Position numbers and translations under genes: made by a program
From: Juglans regia
Taxonomy: Eukaryota > Streptophyta > Magnoliopsida > Fagales > Juglandaceae
NCBI RefSeq assembly: GCF_001411555.2
Contig: NW_023361708.1
Location: forward strand, 1-64,000
Direction of reading: 5' to 3'
Length of the DNA: 64,000 nt
In this document: one piece after another, positions 22,095 to 33,554 of the stretch
Layout of the letters: each line of letters starts with the position of its first letter
Numbering within the stretch: position 1 is the stretch's first letter
Notes under the pieces: generated by a model
What the model was told of the DNA's origin: nothing
The model's input: the letters and a program-made list of their open reading frames with translations, nothing else
Databases searched by the model: none

Positions 22095-24339
22095 ATTTCG
22101 CCTTCACCTTATTGTACCCACTAGTTTTAGGTGCAACCTCGCTCCGGTATCCTTCCATAGGAACCATTCGAGGCCCGTTCACAGTACTTCGTCAACCCAG
22201 GGGTCTCCACTCAACTTTAAACGCTCTAGAGTGGACAAGGAGTTCCACGAGGGCATTTCACTATCCGAGCATTTGGGGTCAGGATAAAACATACTGGGCT
22301 CAATCTTGTAAAAACTTAGACCCAAATGCATGAGACATGGACATATGATGATGCACTTATCATATTCATGCAACATGTAAAAGCCAAACCATATAGCCCA
22401 AATAACAACATACATCTTGCAACATGACTTGAAAATATTAGAACATGCAATCAATTACGAATGCATGTAAACCTATTCAATTCACACTTGCCAACATCAA
22501 AACTAATTTTCAAAACCCTAATATGGTCTTGGTCGATTTATCCAAACCTTCAAAAATATGGATTTTCATCATCACAGCTTATTAACTCATGCTCCCACAC
22601 AATCTTATGTTAAAGCAAACATGCTTAGCACATATACAATGTAAAACTGAAACCCTTATATGGCATGCTCGAAATTTTCTTCAACTAAAGCATCACAAAA
22701 CATGGCATTTCGTTACTTTAACCAAAACCAAATATATATGCATCAATATGATAAGATTCAAGTAACGAAATCCAAACATGGGTTTACACAATATATAAAC
22801 CATGTATATACATGCAATAAGATGGCAAATTCAAGCAACAAAATACAAGAACGAGTTTACACAATATATACAAGTGTTATCAAGAGTAAGTTGGAAGTTT
22901 ACTTACAAAAGTCCAATGAATACACTAGCAAGGATTTGAAAAATATAGTGTGGCATATTTGAAGACATCTAACAAAACCCTAATCTCAAAATAGGAGTGA
23001 GTGTAAGTGTCTAAGATTTTTTGAAACCATTTTCTCATGCCAAAAACCCTAGAGCCAAAACCTTTGGAGGTTAAAACCCTAGTTTTCCTTTTAAGCCAAA
23101 ACCAAACCTTGCACCTTAGATCACGTGTTCATGTGTTCAAAACATCAAAAAAATTTCGTGTTCCATCTTCCTTGAAGAGAAAACCCTAGTTTCTAGAGTG
23201 AAAATGTGTGTTTGTGTGAGAAAACCCTAAAACCGAAAATGAAGAGATGAGTTCTTCACATGGCCATACGTGTTCATCAAGAAAAAATTATGGGATTCTT
23301 ACCTTTAGGTGCTATGCTCCTACTCAAAATTTGGAAGAAGAAATCTTGATAATATTGGAGAATGGTGGTAAAAATGGTGGCATTTGGCTAACGAGAAAGT
23401 GTGGGTAAATTTTCGGCTACACCTATATATAGTCCCTCCCTTTTTGTTTTTCACCGACCAATGCATGAAGGACACTTGACAAAGCTTTCTTCCCTTTTCC
23501 CTTAAGATGAGACCGCATGGAGAAGACCAAAGTTGCATGGTGTCGTGTGCCTTTCCTTCTCTCATCTGAAACCCTCTTTTGTTACATTTCCCATCATGCC
23601 CTTCTTCTCATGTCTAGGTTCAATGCACTAGATGGTCAAAAGGTAATTTCGTCAAAACCCTAATCTTCTAAGACGCTTTTCTAGTGTGCGTGGTTGACAT
23701 GTGGCATGAGGGTGTGTGTGTTCTTGGGTGCCGAAATGTCAATGTCACTTGTGGTGACTTTTTGTGCAATCTCCAAGGTCACCTTTTAATCTCTTTTTCT
23801 TACCCTCTTGTTGCCATCAGCTATATACTCGTTGTCTCTTACAAAAAGCCTTCTAGAAGCGTCCTTTTTGTCTTCCCAAGTATGACACATCTTGGAACTC
23901 TAAAAGTCACTTTTTGCCCTAAGCTTGACATATGTCCCATTTAGAAACTTGTGCCTTGCAAAAGTGGCGCCTAACACCGATCCAACCGAAGCCCTAAGTC
24001 CTTTTTACTTCTTTCACTTTTTCATCTAGGGATCCAATGCATGGATGACAAGTGTCACTTTAGCCATTTCTCCAAAATGACCAGAAACTCCTTCCCAATG
24101 CCAAGTGGTGCCTCCTCCTTATCCAATGGGTCAACTTGGGCGTTCTCCTTAAGGGCAGAATCTCATGAGCCTATTTCTTCTATTTCCCTCTTGTGGGCTC
24201 TCTAACACTGCATTCTAAGATCCAAATCCAACAAAATTAGAAAGTGGCCTAAAGAATTCTTCAAACACTTTAGAAAGTGGCCTAAATAATATCCACAAGA
24301 ATTAAGAACGGAAACTTAGCAAAAATTTTGGCTGTTACA
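22095..24339 (-). repeat. Family-C LTR, truncated
   Basis: On the minus strand it starts TGTAACAGCC at 24339 and runs left until element B cuts it at 22095. A TATATA box-like run is at 23424-23432. The left part (22110-22280) has the 'tacttcgtcaaccca' and 'ggagttccac' block also present in family-B LTRs and at 58610-58720. On its right, the minus-strand gypsy remnant breaks off at a PEDL codon run, which fits insertion of this LTR into an older pol gene. No supported gene lies within. Confidence 0.7.
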
Positions 24340-25330
24340 CAAGTCCTCTGGAAAGACATGTAGGCTCATTGACCATTGAGATATCCTCCAACTTAGGCCC
24401 ATCACTCTGAATTGCACTGCACTTCCATAAATCCCACACAACCCTTCTCCAACTTAGAGCAGGTTTGGGGGGTGAGATGAGAATTTTGTGTTTTGTTTTA
24501 GTGTTTAAAATATTATGTTTTAGTATTATTATTGTATTGAAATTTGAAAAAGTTGAATTGAGATTTGAAAAAATTGAATTGTTTATTATATTTTATATGG
24601 AGATTTGAAAAAGATGTAATGATGAGATGAGATGAGATAAGAATTTTGTGTCTCATCCCACCCCCCAAACCTGCCCTTTGAAGCCTGGAGTGTTCTAACC
24701 AGCACTAAGGGAAAGCATCTACATACTGCCCTAAAATGAATTTCTCATCCTCTTGGTGGCCTAAAAACTAGTTTATTCCTGTTACAATCCTAGCACGCAA
24801 AATATTTAGCAACCAATCCATGCAAAACAATTACATCAAATTATATCATATCAAAGACCACCAAATCTATAGGAAGGCATCATCTTGCATCTCCACCACA
24901 TAGTCCTTACTATTTGACTGACACACTCCATGATCTTCAAAAGGTGTAGTAACAAACAAACATACAATCAAGTGCTTAGAAGCTCTATCACACTTACAAG
25001 CATACTCATGTAAGATAAAAGAGTGGGTAGCACTCCAATCAAACAACACCAAAGCCATACTAGAAAAAATGGACAGGTACCTGTAACCACATTAGTGGAT
25101 GCATCAGCATCGTCTTGATTTATTGCAAAATTCGAGTAGGGGACAAATCCTTCTTATGTCCACTGGCAATGGCCTGAGTAGTAGCATTATAGAGTTGAGA
25201 GTAGTCTCGTGGAATGTGACCAGTTTCATCAAAGTTGGTGGTCAGCTGCCCCATTTTGTTCTGCCCATTGCCCATGAAGGACCTTCTGAAGAGACCGCAT
25301 GTCTACTTCAGCTATAAGTTGCTGTTGGGG
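24340..25330 (-). pseudogene. Decayed Ty3/gypsy gag-protease-linker remnant
   Basis: Minus-strand fragments in order include a frame with GNGQNKMGQ (about 25275), a VVTG junction (about 25095) and a protease (25058-24867). The protease DSG triad is altered to LFDWSATHSFI. Linker residues follow (DLVVFDMI, YFACYDCNRNKLVFRPPR). The MITE at 24456-24677 then interrupts it, after which EKGC, LEDIS and PEDL are recognisable up to 24340. Several frameshifts and stops are present. Here the gag/protease junction has the short spacing without an intron-like insert, which makes it a useful comparison for element A. Confidence 0.7.
24456..24677. mobile_element. MITE-like element with about 25-bp terminal inverted repeats
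   Basis: The left end AGAGCAGGTTTGGGGGGTGA is matched in inverse at the right end (AGGGCAGGTTTGGGGGGTG on the minus strand). The interior is AT-rich, with GAATTGAGATTTGAAAAA and GATGAGATGAGATGAGA runs. At 222 bp it has no coding capacity. It splits the linker codons of the surrounding gypsy remnant. The target duplication is unclear; TAA on one side and CAA on the other is possible. The superfamily is unassigned. Confidence 0.75.
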
Positions 25331-25599
25331 TTTCATTTATTTACTATCCACAATACTTTCCCCCATGCTGTCTTCCAAACCATAGTGACCCTAGTGAGCA
25401 ATTCAAAAAAATCACAAATGCTTACACAACAAATGAAATCACTTTGCATGGGTTGTAATACCTTAACAATCTAATATGTGAGTAGAATAACTTAAGCTAA
25501 ATCAAATATCTCACATAGAATTTATAAGAAAATTGCTTGGTAAGAAAGAATAAATAGTCTAATCAAAGGATGGTGAAAATAAAATTTACACCACCCTTT
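25331..25599. other. Unassigned AT-rich spacer
   Basis: No gene, LTR end or known repeat is recognised here. Short frames in it are chance. Confidence 0.4.
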
Positions 25600-27860
25600 A
25601 TTATCTAGTCATTAGATCCAAGACCTAGTTGCAACTAGAAAACTCTAGATCCAAACACAGAACACCCATCAAACCCACATGTTCCCTCACATACATAGCA
25701 CATCATCTCCAACCTAGGGTTGCTACTCTATATATTTCCCTCATGCCTTTCCGTTTTTCCCACTACCATGCACTACCAGAGAAGGTTAAGGAAACTGCCC
25801 TAAAGTTGCGCATTCACCGTTTCTACATTGCCGAACCAAGTGGAAAGCCATGCCATACACATCTCCTCTTCTCAACCCTTCTCACAACTAGCAGCATCGT
25901 TTCCAACCTCCACCCATGTCACACTATGAACGTTGCACCAATGCATAAGCCACTTGAGACCACCAACGAACCACTACAACACTAAAGTTAGAAGCCACTA
26001 ATGTACCAACATGCCTCTCTGTCACCGAGAAATCACATCGAAATTGTAAGCCCTGCACCGAGATACCTCATGCTCAAGGTGGATGTTGTCACCAATATCC
26101 ACCTTGAACAGCCATCCACCACTAGTGAAGCCACGGTAAAGCCCCTCCAGCAATCATCACACTTGCAGATGCAGATGACTGCCCCTTGCAAAAATATTTT
26201 CCCTTCGATCCAATCATAAAGCCAACTGAACTGTTGCACCATCACTGCCTATCCCCACATACGCTGTCCGTGAACCTTCTAGCGCCGCACTCAGTTGAAG
26301 CCTCACATTGTTTGCCTCGGTCCTACAACCACCCTACATGTCGATAACCACCACACTGAAACAGTCAAATGCCTTAACGATAGGTTCTCTCTCTCTCCCC
26401 CCGCGTGAGACTCTCTCTCCCTCTCTAGATATCTCTTGCTAACATAGACTTATACTATAAGCTTGTATACGGTGATTGTACAATAACGAGTTAAAGGTGA
26501 TTTGACTATTATAGGTTGCAAGAATATTGCAAGTCACAGGTTTAGCTATATGGGTCATACAAGTTTCCATGAATTAATTAGGGTTGATGCTAATTATGAT
26601 AAAATCGAGAGAAAATCAATATTTCGATGAGGAAATATTATAGGATTTAATCTTGTACTCATTTGTAGAAATAATGTGGATATTCATGATTTGGGGGGCG
26701 ATGATATTTTAGGGTTATGGTGATTTTAGGCTTTATGAGGTCTAGGTTATTTAAGTATTTCAGGTCTTTAATTACAAAGTACGTGCTTAATTAGAGATTT
26801 ACGTATAACTGGAAATTTATGTAAGTCTACGTACCTATTTTATAGACGACGATTGATATACGCTAGGCATTGTTGTGAGAAATTTAAAAAAATGCTAAAT
26901 TGTTCCAGTAAGTGGTGCTCTTACGCTAGACTTTGCCTAAAACTGGCTGAGGTTGATTTTGTGAAAAACCTGCATATTTTGTTATGAAAACAACTTTGGT
27001 TATTTTCAACACAACTCTTTATACCTGACTTTAAAATTTGATATCTTATTGTCATTAGTGTAAACATGATTAGTTTTTGTATACTATTTCTGTAATGCAT
27101 AAAATGTGAATAGGAAATCTGAAAATTTTATCTGATTTATATGATATTTTATGTTTTGAACACTCGTCTTTGCATTGTATCTGAAAACCCTAAAATAAGA
27201 TTATGTTTTGCTTTGGTTACAAGCTACCAAGGGTTATAATAGAGGCTTCTAATGTCTGCCCATGTCGCGGGTGTAAAATTGTGGCCTCCAATGTCTAACC
27301 TTTCCACAAGTGTAAAATTGTGGCCTCTAATGTTTGACCTTGATACGAGTGTAAAATTGTGGCCTTTTATTTTTTAGCACAATCACTTTAATAACTTAGT
27401 GATATATGTTCTGCTTGGCTATCTATAAAATGCACAACCTTGCTACGGGGTAAATATGACCTCTGATTTCTAAGTACACTCTCTATGTTGACAAGGTGAC
27501 TTATGATCTGGTTGGCTTTCCATAGAACACACAACCCTGCCACGGGGGTAAACATGGCCTTTGTTTTGAGTGCATCACTTAGGTGACAAAACATTCATTT
27601 ATGTTCTACTTGGCTAATCGCAGGCATGCACAACCCTGCCATGAGGTAAACATGGACTCTATTTCTGTTTCTAATGTTATTCGGTATGCTTTTGACTAAG
27701 TTCTTTTGTATATATTATTATATTAAATGCTTATGAAAATATCACAACTACTTTTTAGGATAGATTATTTCTGTATTTTGTACTTCTCATATTTACACAC
27801 TAGTGTATGTACTCTGCGTACTGAGTAAGTGGACTCACCCTTGGGTACGAGGCGTGATAA
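25600..27860 (+). mobile_element. Old family-D LTR remnant
   Basis: Parts align with the family-D LTR at 58746-61778. These include the CT-rich block (26385-26435), the 'tatagacgacgattgatat' region (26830-26890), 'gaggttgatttt' and 'tatgaaaacaac' (26950-27000), the 'aaccctgccacggggtaaacatg' motifs (27430-27650) and the ACTAGTGTATGT block near 27800. Left and right limits are approximate. Tandem 47-bp units (27255-27365) and about 115-bp units (27415-27660) lie inside. There is no coding sequence; small frames such as 25629-25985 are not credible genes. Confidence 0.6.
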
Positions 27861-27904
27861 GGAGGTGTATCCCTATTCTTCACTAATATTTGGGGTCGTT
27901 TCTG

Positions 27905-28290
27905 AGTAAGGACCTGAAGTAGTCACAAGTCGCCTCGAAGTAGACTTGAGGCGGAGACAAGGGTTGCTAAGGCCATTATCCTCCTAAGGTAGACTCAAAG
28001 GAAGAACAAGCTGGGCTACAAGTTCCCTTGATGCAAACTTGAAGAGGGATTGGGGTTGTTGAGCTGAGATAGTCCGAAGACAAACTAAGTAGAGGATCTG
28101 GCAAGGTCGCGGTCTTCCTGAGGTAAACTCCAAGTGGGACTAGGGTTGTTGAGGTTGACATAGTCTTAAGGTAGAATGGAGGGAGGATCGGGCTGGCTGC
28201 CAGTCGTCCCAAGGCAAACTCAAGTGAGGACTAGGCTGGACCGCAAGTCATCCCAAGACAACCTCGAGGGAGGGTCGTGCTAAGACAGGC
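27905..28290 (+). repeat. Degenerate tandem repeat, about 45-bp period
   Basis: About eight units follow the pattern 'gtcnnccnaaggnaaactcaagngaggactaggnttg'. They are visible as recurring AAGTAGACTTGAGG, AAGGTAGACTCAAAGG, AGGTAAACTCCAAGTGGG, AAGGTAGAATGGAGGG, AAGGCAAACTCAAGTGAGG and AAGACAACCTCGAGGG. The open frame on the minus strand at 27976-28212 is a by-product. Confidence 0.7.
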
Positions 28291-28805
28291 AATCATGGTT
28301 GGAGTGGCACCTTCTTGAATCAAACATTTGTCAGCATAAATTAAGCAAAGCACAAATGTATGCAGCTTGATCTTCCAAGTGTTATTCGCTATCTTCTAGT
28401 GTCCCAATACTTTGGTAGCATCTTGCCTATGTCAACTAGTCAGCTCTTAGCCTTCATCTTGACAATCCATCCATGTGTTTCCTATACCTTAGCAAATAAT
28501 TGAAACCTATAGGATTATAAGCAGACACAACTTGTTCTTCAAACTTATCAGCCATCCAACCATTCTAGCCTATTATGGATAAGTGATTTTTAAGGATGTG
28601 GGCTTCATGTCCACCAATTGCTCTTTCCTTCGTGTGCCTGATGATATAGGATGGGGCCTCCTCCCTGCCGAATCGCTTTATTGCCTTGGAAATGGGGACT
28701 TCATGTGGGCTAGCATCTTGCTCACCTTAATCTTGTTGTGAACCCATGCTCCTCATAGTTGCCCGCCCTTCTGGTCAAGTAAAATGGTCTAACTTCCTTT
28801 GTGAT
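28291..28805. other. Spacer without recognised feature
   Basis: Mixed-composition sequence with only short frames on both strands. I see no domain, LTR end or repeat. Confidence 0.4.
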
Positions 28806-29225
28806 CTAGTGTGGTGCCCCCGGTGGAACCTCAGGGGTGAGTATGAAGCTCACTCCAAGATTTTCCTCAATTTGGGGATTGGAAGCCTGTTCGTATATCA
28901 TTAGGGGACGTGCATCAAGCTTGCAGCGAGCTTTTCTTCGATGGGGTTTGAGGATTCCCTCTAGTAGAACCTCGAGGGAGAGCATGATGCTCACCTTTAG
29001 TTGCTCCAGGTTTGGGCCAAGGTAGCTCACTTATATAGCCTCGAGGGAAGCAAGCATCAATCTCACCAGAGCTTTTCTTTTATGGGGGCGAAAATTCCCT
29101 CTGGTAAAATCTCAAGGGCGAGCACAATGTTCGTCCAAGCTGTTCCTCAATTTTGCCTAATTGTACAACCTCGGGACCGGGGGAGGGCATCAGGCTCACC
29201 CCAAGCTTCTCTTGATTGAGGGGTG
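28806..29225 (+). repeat. Degenerate repeat, CCTCGAGGG/GCTCACC units
   Basis: Four imperfect units combine 'aacctcgaggg', 'gcatgatgctcacc' and 'aagcttttctt/gttcctcaattt' blocks, at about 28815, 28965, 29095 and 29165. It looks like an old LTR or leader with internal duplication and continues the style of 27905-28290. It stops at the copia LTR. Confidence 0.55.
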
Positions 29226-29229
29226 AGGT

Positions 29230-29627
29230 TGTTAAATATTTTAATATGAACATTAATAATTGGATCTTTGATTTTCTATAATCCACAATAATAAAAATAA
29301 TAACAATTAAAAGACGTACATTTCTTCATCTGTTTGATGAAGAATTTGATCTAACTATGAGAGAAGGATCACCCTATCAACTTAGCCTTACTAGTGTCTC
29401 ATGATGGCTAGAGGCACTCTAATGTTATATGTGGGAACTCTTAACCCCTCAGCACTATTTATAGACTTCTAACTATCAAGAAATCTAAGGACTTTGTGTC
29501 CCACTATGATTAGAAATAGGGTTGTTCTTATCCCATTATAACTCATTTATTCACTGATAAGTTTTAAGCTATTCAAACTCTATCAATATGAGTGTGTGAG
29601 ACATAGAGTTTAAATAAAACTCTTACA
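29230..29627 (-). repeat. Ty1/copia 3' LTR
   Basis: On the minus strand it starts TGTAAGAGTTTTATTT (29627) and ends AATATTTAACA (29230), 398 bp. The preceding purine tract CCAAGTGGGAGAA and 'gggcacttgag' upstream are typical of copia 3' ends. A TATA box (TATAAATA on the minus strand) lies near 29458. No 5' LTR or pol sequence remains in the window. Confidence 0.75.
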
Positions 29628-29640
29628 TTCTCCCACTTGG
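29628..29640 (-). other. Copia polypurine tract
   Basis: CCAAGTGGGAGAA on the minus strand directly precedes the LTR start at 29627. It is the copia-type plus-strand primer. Confidence 0.75.
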
Positions 29641-29689
29641 CTCAAGTGCCCATAAAATAATATTTTCTATCCATGGGATTACAGGAAAT

Positions 29690-29968
29690 TAACCATACTG
29701 CGCAAATTCATTTCCTAAAACATTTCACAGCTCAAAATATTACATATAACAAGGTGGGTGGAAAACTCACAGTACTCCTAAGAACTGTGGGCTCCCTGTT
29801 AGTTATCGTATCACATTGCCGACCCTTGACCGAGTGTGAGTACGTCTGAATCAATATGATATGGTAGTTCACAATTCACCTTCACTATATTTACAATGTG
29901 TTTCACCCACTAGCATTAGGTGCTGCTACTTCTCTCCAGAATCCTTTAGGAAGAACCCATTCAAAGTC
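29690..29968 (-). repeat. Family-C-like LTR scrap, left part
   Basis: It shares 'cacccactagcattaggtgc' and surrounding blocks with 22095-22200 and resumes at 32936 after the family-D solo LTR. The resumed part reads 'tgtacttcatcaacccaagg', parallel to 22180-22205. It is non-coding. Confidence 0.6.
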
Positions 29969-32935
29969 TGTAACGCCCCGTCCCGCAGGGATCAAAGAGT
30001 TACTCCCTATAACTTAAAACTTACAATTCATCAATGTATTTATAGACTCTAAAATATAAAGTCATCAGAATACTACAGAATCTCTCAATAAAAATCTACC
30101 ACTTCTCAGAAATCTTCTATGAGTAAACCACTATGCTTAAATAATCATCTCACCAATGCTCCATAATCCTGATCCTTAGCTGGACTATTCAAAATCATCT
30201 AAAAAATATATAGAGATAAGGGGTGAGCTATCAACAACTCAGTAAGCAGATGACATATACTAGTGTGTAAATATGAGCATTTATAGAGTTCAGAATACAG
30301 AACAAAAAATATTTTATTTCTAAATGCAGAATCAGAATAATGTTTTCAAAATGCAGCGTCAGAATATGTTATCAAAAATATCAGAGCGAAAGTTCAAAAA
30401 TATTCATAATCAAAATCCCTTTGGCATAGCATAAACTGAAACATCACATCTTATCTTATCATATCAGAACAAATACCATGTTTAACCCCCGTGGTAGGGT
30501 TTTGCAAACCTCGGTAGCTAACCGAGCAGAAACAGAATGTGAATCTTCCCCTTATTCATTCTCGGAGCCCTGAGTGTGCACATAGGAAAGACCACGCAGA
30601 AAACCACTTTGTTTCCAAAGTGGGTGCACCAGAAACAGAAAAGTTGGTACAAACCCGAACAGAGGCCGCAGTTTTACACCCGTGGTGAGGTCAGAATGGA
30701 ACAGAAATAGAAACAGAATGTTATGCCAGAGGTTTTCAGAAATCACATCAAATCATATCAGAGTACAGAAAATCTTCAGAACAGAACAAAATCATTACAC
30801 AACATAATTTATGCACAAAATTTCATATTCGCTCTCTTTTTTCAAAGTTCAGAAACAGAATGTCAAAAATAAGCTGATGTCTACACCAGTCATTACAGAA
30901 AATAATTTCTTTTTAAACAGAATCTCATGAGTAATGCAAAACAAATAACTGAGGCAGTTCAAATTTCTTTTCAACATCAAATATGTATATTTTCCAAAAA
31001 TAACCTCAACTCATTTTATTTTAAATGCAAAGTCTAGCATAGGAACCCCGCTTACCTAAACTTCTTAGCTTTTTCGGAATTCCTTAAAAACGTCAAACAA
31101 TAATTAATCGTCACCTATAAAATAATCACGTAATTCTCATAAATTTCCAATCAACCACTGGTTTCGATATTTAATCCTAAACTTCTAAAATAACCTATTT
31201 AATTCCTCAAAACCTAAAATTCTCATAATTCCCAATATGCCCTCATTTTCCAAAACCATCAATATCCACTTAAACGAATTCGTACCGAATAAGAATTTAA
31301 TCAAGAAGTATTAAAATAAATATAAAACTCAATAAAAAATTAATATTCAAAATATTTAAAATACCAGCAACATTTTATAAATAAAAAGAATACATTGGTT
31401 ACAAAAATTTCCATAAAATAATTCATGAAAAACTCCTCTCTTAAAAAAAAATAGTTTACTTCCTTTAATTAAAAATATTATTAAAATACAAATATAATAT
31501 TTATTGAAACTTAAAGCAAAACTCATTCAAACATAAATCTCAAAAATAAAACTTCTCACCCGAAAATTTTAGGTTAAACCTACCTTCCATATATATATAC
31601 ATATATATATATTAGGTCAAAACTAGTAAGTTCCCAACCTAGGTTAAAACTTTCCATATATATAATCTATATATAAAGTACGTACAAATAACTTATAAGC
31701 AGAAACCAAACAAACAAAACACACGGTATTAACACATGCGGTGGCAGGAAGTTACCCAAGGGAAACCGAGCACGTGTCGAGGGTGAGGCACGACGGGGTT
31801 GGCTGGAGGGACAGCGGTGGCGCGGCAAAAGAGTAGGAGCGCGACGGAGCTTCCGTCGAGCAGCGCTGGGCACGAGACAAAGAGAGGGAGAGGTGAGCGA
31901 GAGAGGGCAGAGAGAGGGCGGAGAGAAAGGGGGGAGTAACCGAGGGAGGTACTCACCATGAGGGGTGCTACGTCTGGGGTGGCCTGTGGGTGTTCAGCGC
32001 CCTTATCCGTGTGGGTGGCGACGGCTTGGAGTGGCTAGAGCGGTGCGGTGCAATGTGGTGGTCCAGTGGGTGGACCTCTGTTTCGAGAGGCTAAAAACAG
32101 GGGAATAAACGGCTGGGTTCCCGTGACCGGGGTGGGTCGCGGTAGAGCTAACCATGGTGGTTTTCGTGAGGTGGGGACACAACGTGGTGGGGTTCTCGGT
32201 GGATGGAATTGCAGTGGATTATGGTGACTGAACGTTGCTCTATTTTTGGATACAAAAACAGAGGAAACCGAAGCTTGCAGTAGCGGCTACGGGGCGTTGG
32301 GCTACAACTCCATGTGGCTGGGCACGGTGGTGAGGTGCAGGGATGGTGCTAAGGGGGTCCTAACGCAGAGGCAGCGGCATGGCTACGTGGGGTTCACAGT
32401 TTGCCCACGGGCTGGGCGGTGGGGCTATCACACGGTGGTATGCATGGCTGTGTGCGTGAAACAAAGGTTGGGCACGGCAGGGTGGTGAACGTGGGGTTGA
32501 GGAGCCTTGGGGAAGATGAATACAACGGCAAGAGGGGCTGGATTGGCTTGCGAAGAGGAGGAATTTATGGGCTACAGATTCGCGTGGGAGGGCAGTGTTG
32601 GCTTGGCTTCAACATGCACGAGGGATAAGTGTATCTATGTGTATATATATATATATGTGATGAGAAAACCCTAGAGGGATGAGGGAGACTTGCGTGTGGA
32701 GAGTGTTGAAAAATAGACGTGTGTGTGCATGCATGTCGTGGGCGACGGAAAGAGAAGAAAACAAAATAAAACATGCAGGAAAAAAAATTAAAAAAAAATG
32801 GATAAGATCTCCAAATAAAAAGAAAATCACTACTTAAGTCCGTAATATTAAAAAAAACCTAAAATATCAAGCTCAAATAAATAAATAAATAAAATCCATA
32901 GTCCAACTATACCAATTTTGGGTCCGGGTGTTACA
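29969..32935 (-). mobile_element. Family-D solo LTR with TSD AAGTC
   Basis: On the minus strand it begins TGTAACACCCGGACCC (32935) and ends CGGGGCGTTACA (29969), 2967 bp. It is flanked by AAGTC at 29964-29968 and 32936-32940, and there is no internal region. It contains a CpG-rich block (about 31740-32620), AT dinucleotide runs (31590-31615 and 32641-32656), the CCACGGGGGTTAAACATG-type motif (about 30480, minus) and 'cactttggaaacaaagtgg' (about 30610). Frames in the CpG-rich part (31667-32628) follow base composition. It is the product of LTR-LTR recombination that removed the interior. Confidence 0.93.
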
Positions 32936-33000
32936 AAGTCTGTTGATTGTACTTCATCAACCCAAGGGCTACCACTCCAATTTGATCTTCCATGTTGGTT
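32936..33000 (-). repeat. Family-C-like LTR scrap, right part
   Basis: This continues 29690-29968 across the solo LTR insertion and includes one copy of the AAGTC duplication. Confidence 0.55.
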
Positions 33001-33069
33001 AGGATGTTGGCCTTCGAACTTAACTGATGAGCCAGGTAGTCATGGTGGTTGTACAGAATCGAGAAGCAG

Positions 33070-33554
33070 TATTTTGTAACAAGGTAGTTAAGGAATGTCC
33101 TTTTAGAGGTAGAGGGAGTTACTTTGGAGGCCGATCTAATCATATTTGAAATGCAAGGATTCAATGTCATCTTGTGATTGGATTGATCGTTTAGACATTT
33201 TGCGAATATAGATTGTCGTTCAAGGACGGTAACCTTTCAGGTACGAGGAGTGTACGTTATGATCTTTAGAGGAAGTAAATTATACCCTATACCAGAAGTT
33301 ATTACCTCACTTCAGGCTAAGAAAGAGTTAATAAGAGTGGCTGAGGATTACCTAGTATACCTGGCCTCAAGGAAAGGGATGCGTAAGGAAGTGGAGGACA
33401 TAACAGTAGTAAGAGAGTTACGGAAGTTTTTTAGGAATTGCCAGAAAAATCCCCACCTAGGGAGATTGAGTTCGCAATTGATTTAGAATTAGTAACTGTT
33501 CCAATCCATAGAGCACTCTATATAATAGCCCCAACGGAGTTCAAGGAACTAAAG
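33070..33554 (+). pseudogene. Ty3/gypsy protease-to-RT linker remnant
   Basis: Plus-strand frames show LEADLIIFEMQGFNVIL (about 33126-33176), then after frameshifts FRGSKLYPIPEVITSLQAKKEL, YLVYLASRKG (33259-33370), and finally weak echoes of the RT N-terminus (FAIDLEL, VPIHRALY, TEFKELK). At least three frameshifts or stops are present. The sequence ends abruptly at ELK codons where the family-E LTR begins (33555). This element is distinct from A and from the 24.3-25.3 kb remnant. Confidence 0.75.

Noticed and set aside
22660..22962. 100-codon plus-strand frame in the family-C LTR
   Set aside because: It is AT-rich, Asn/Lys/Tyr-rich, domain-free and antisense to the LTR.
31667..32628. GC-rich frames (for example 32246-32488, 32401-32628, 31667-31959 minus) as possible host exons
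   Set aside because: They lie wholly inside a solo LTR defined by TG/CA ends and a TSD; composition explains the open frames.
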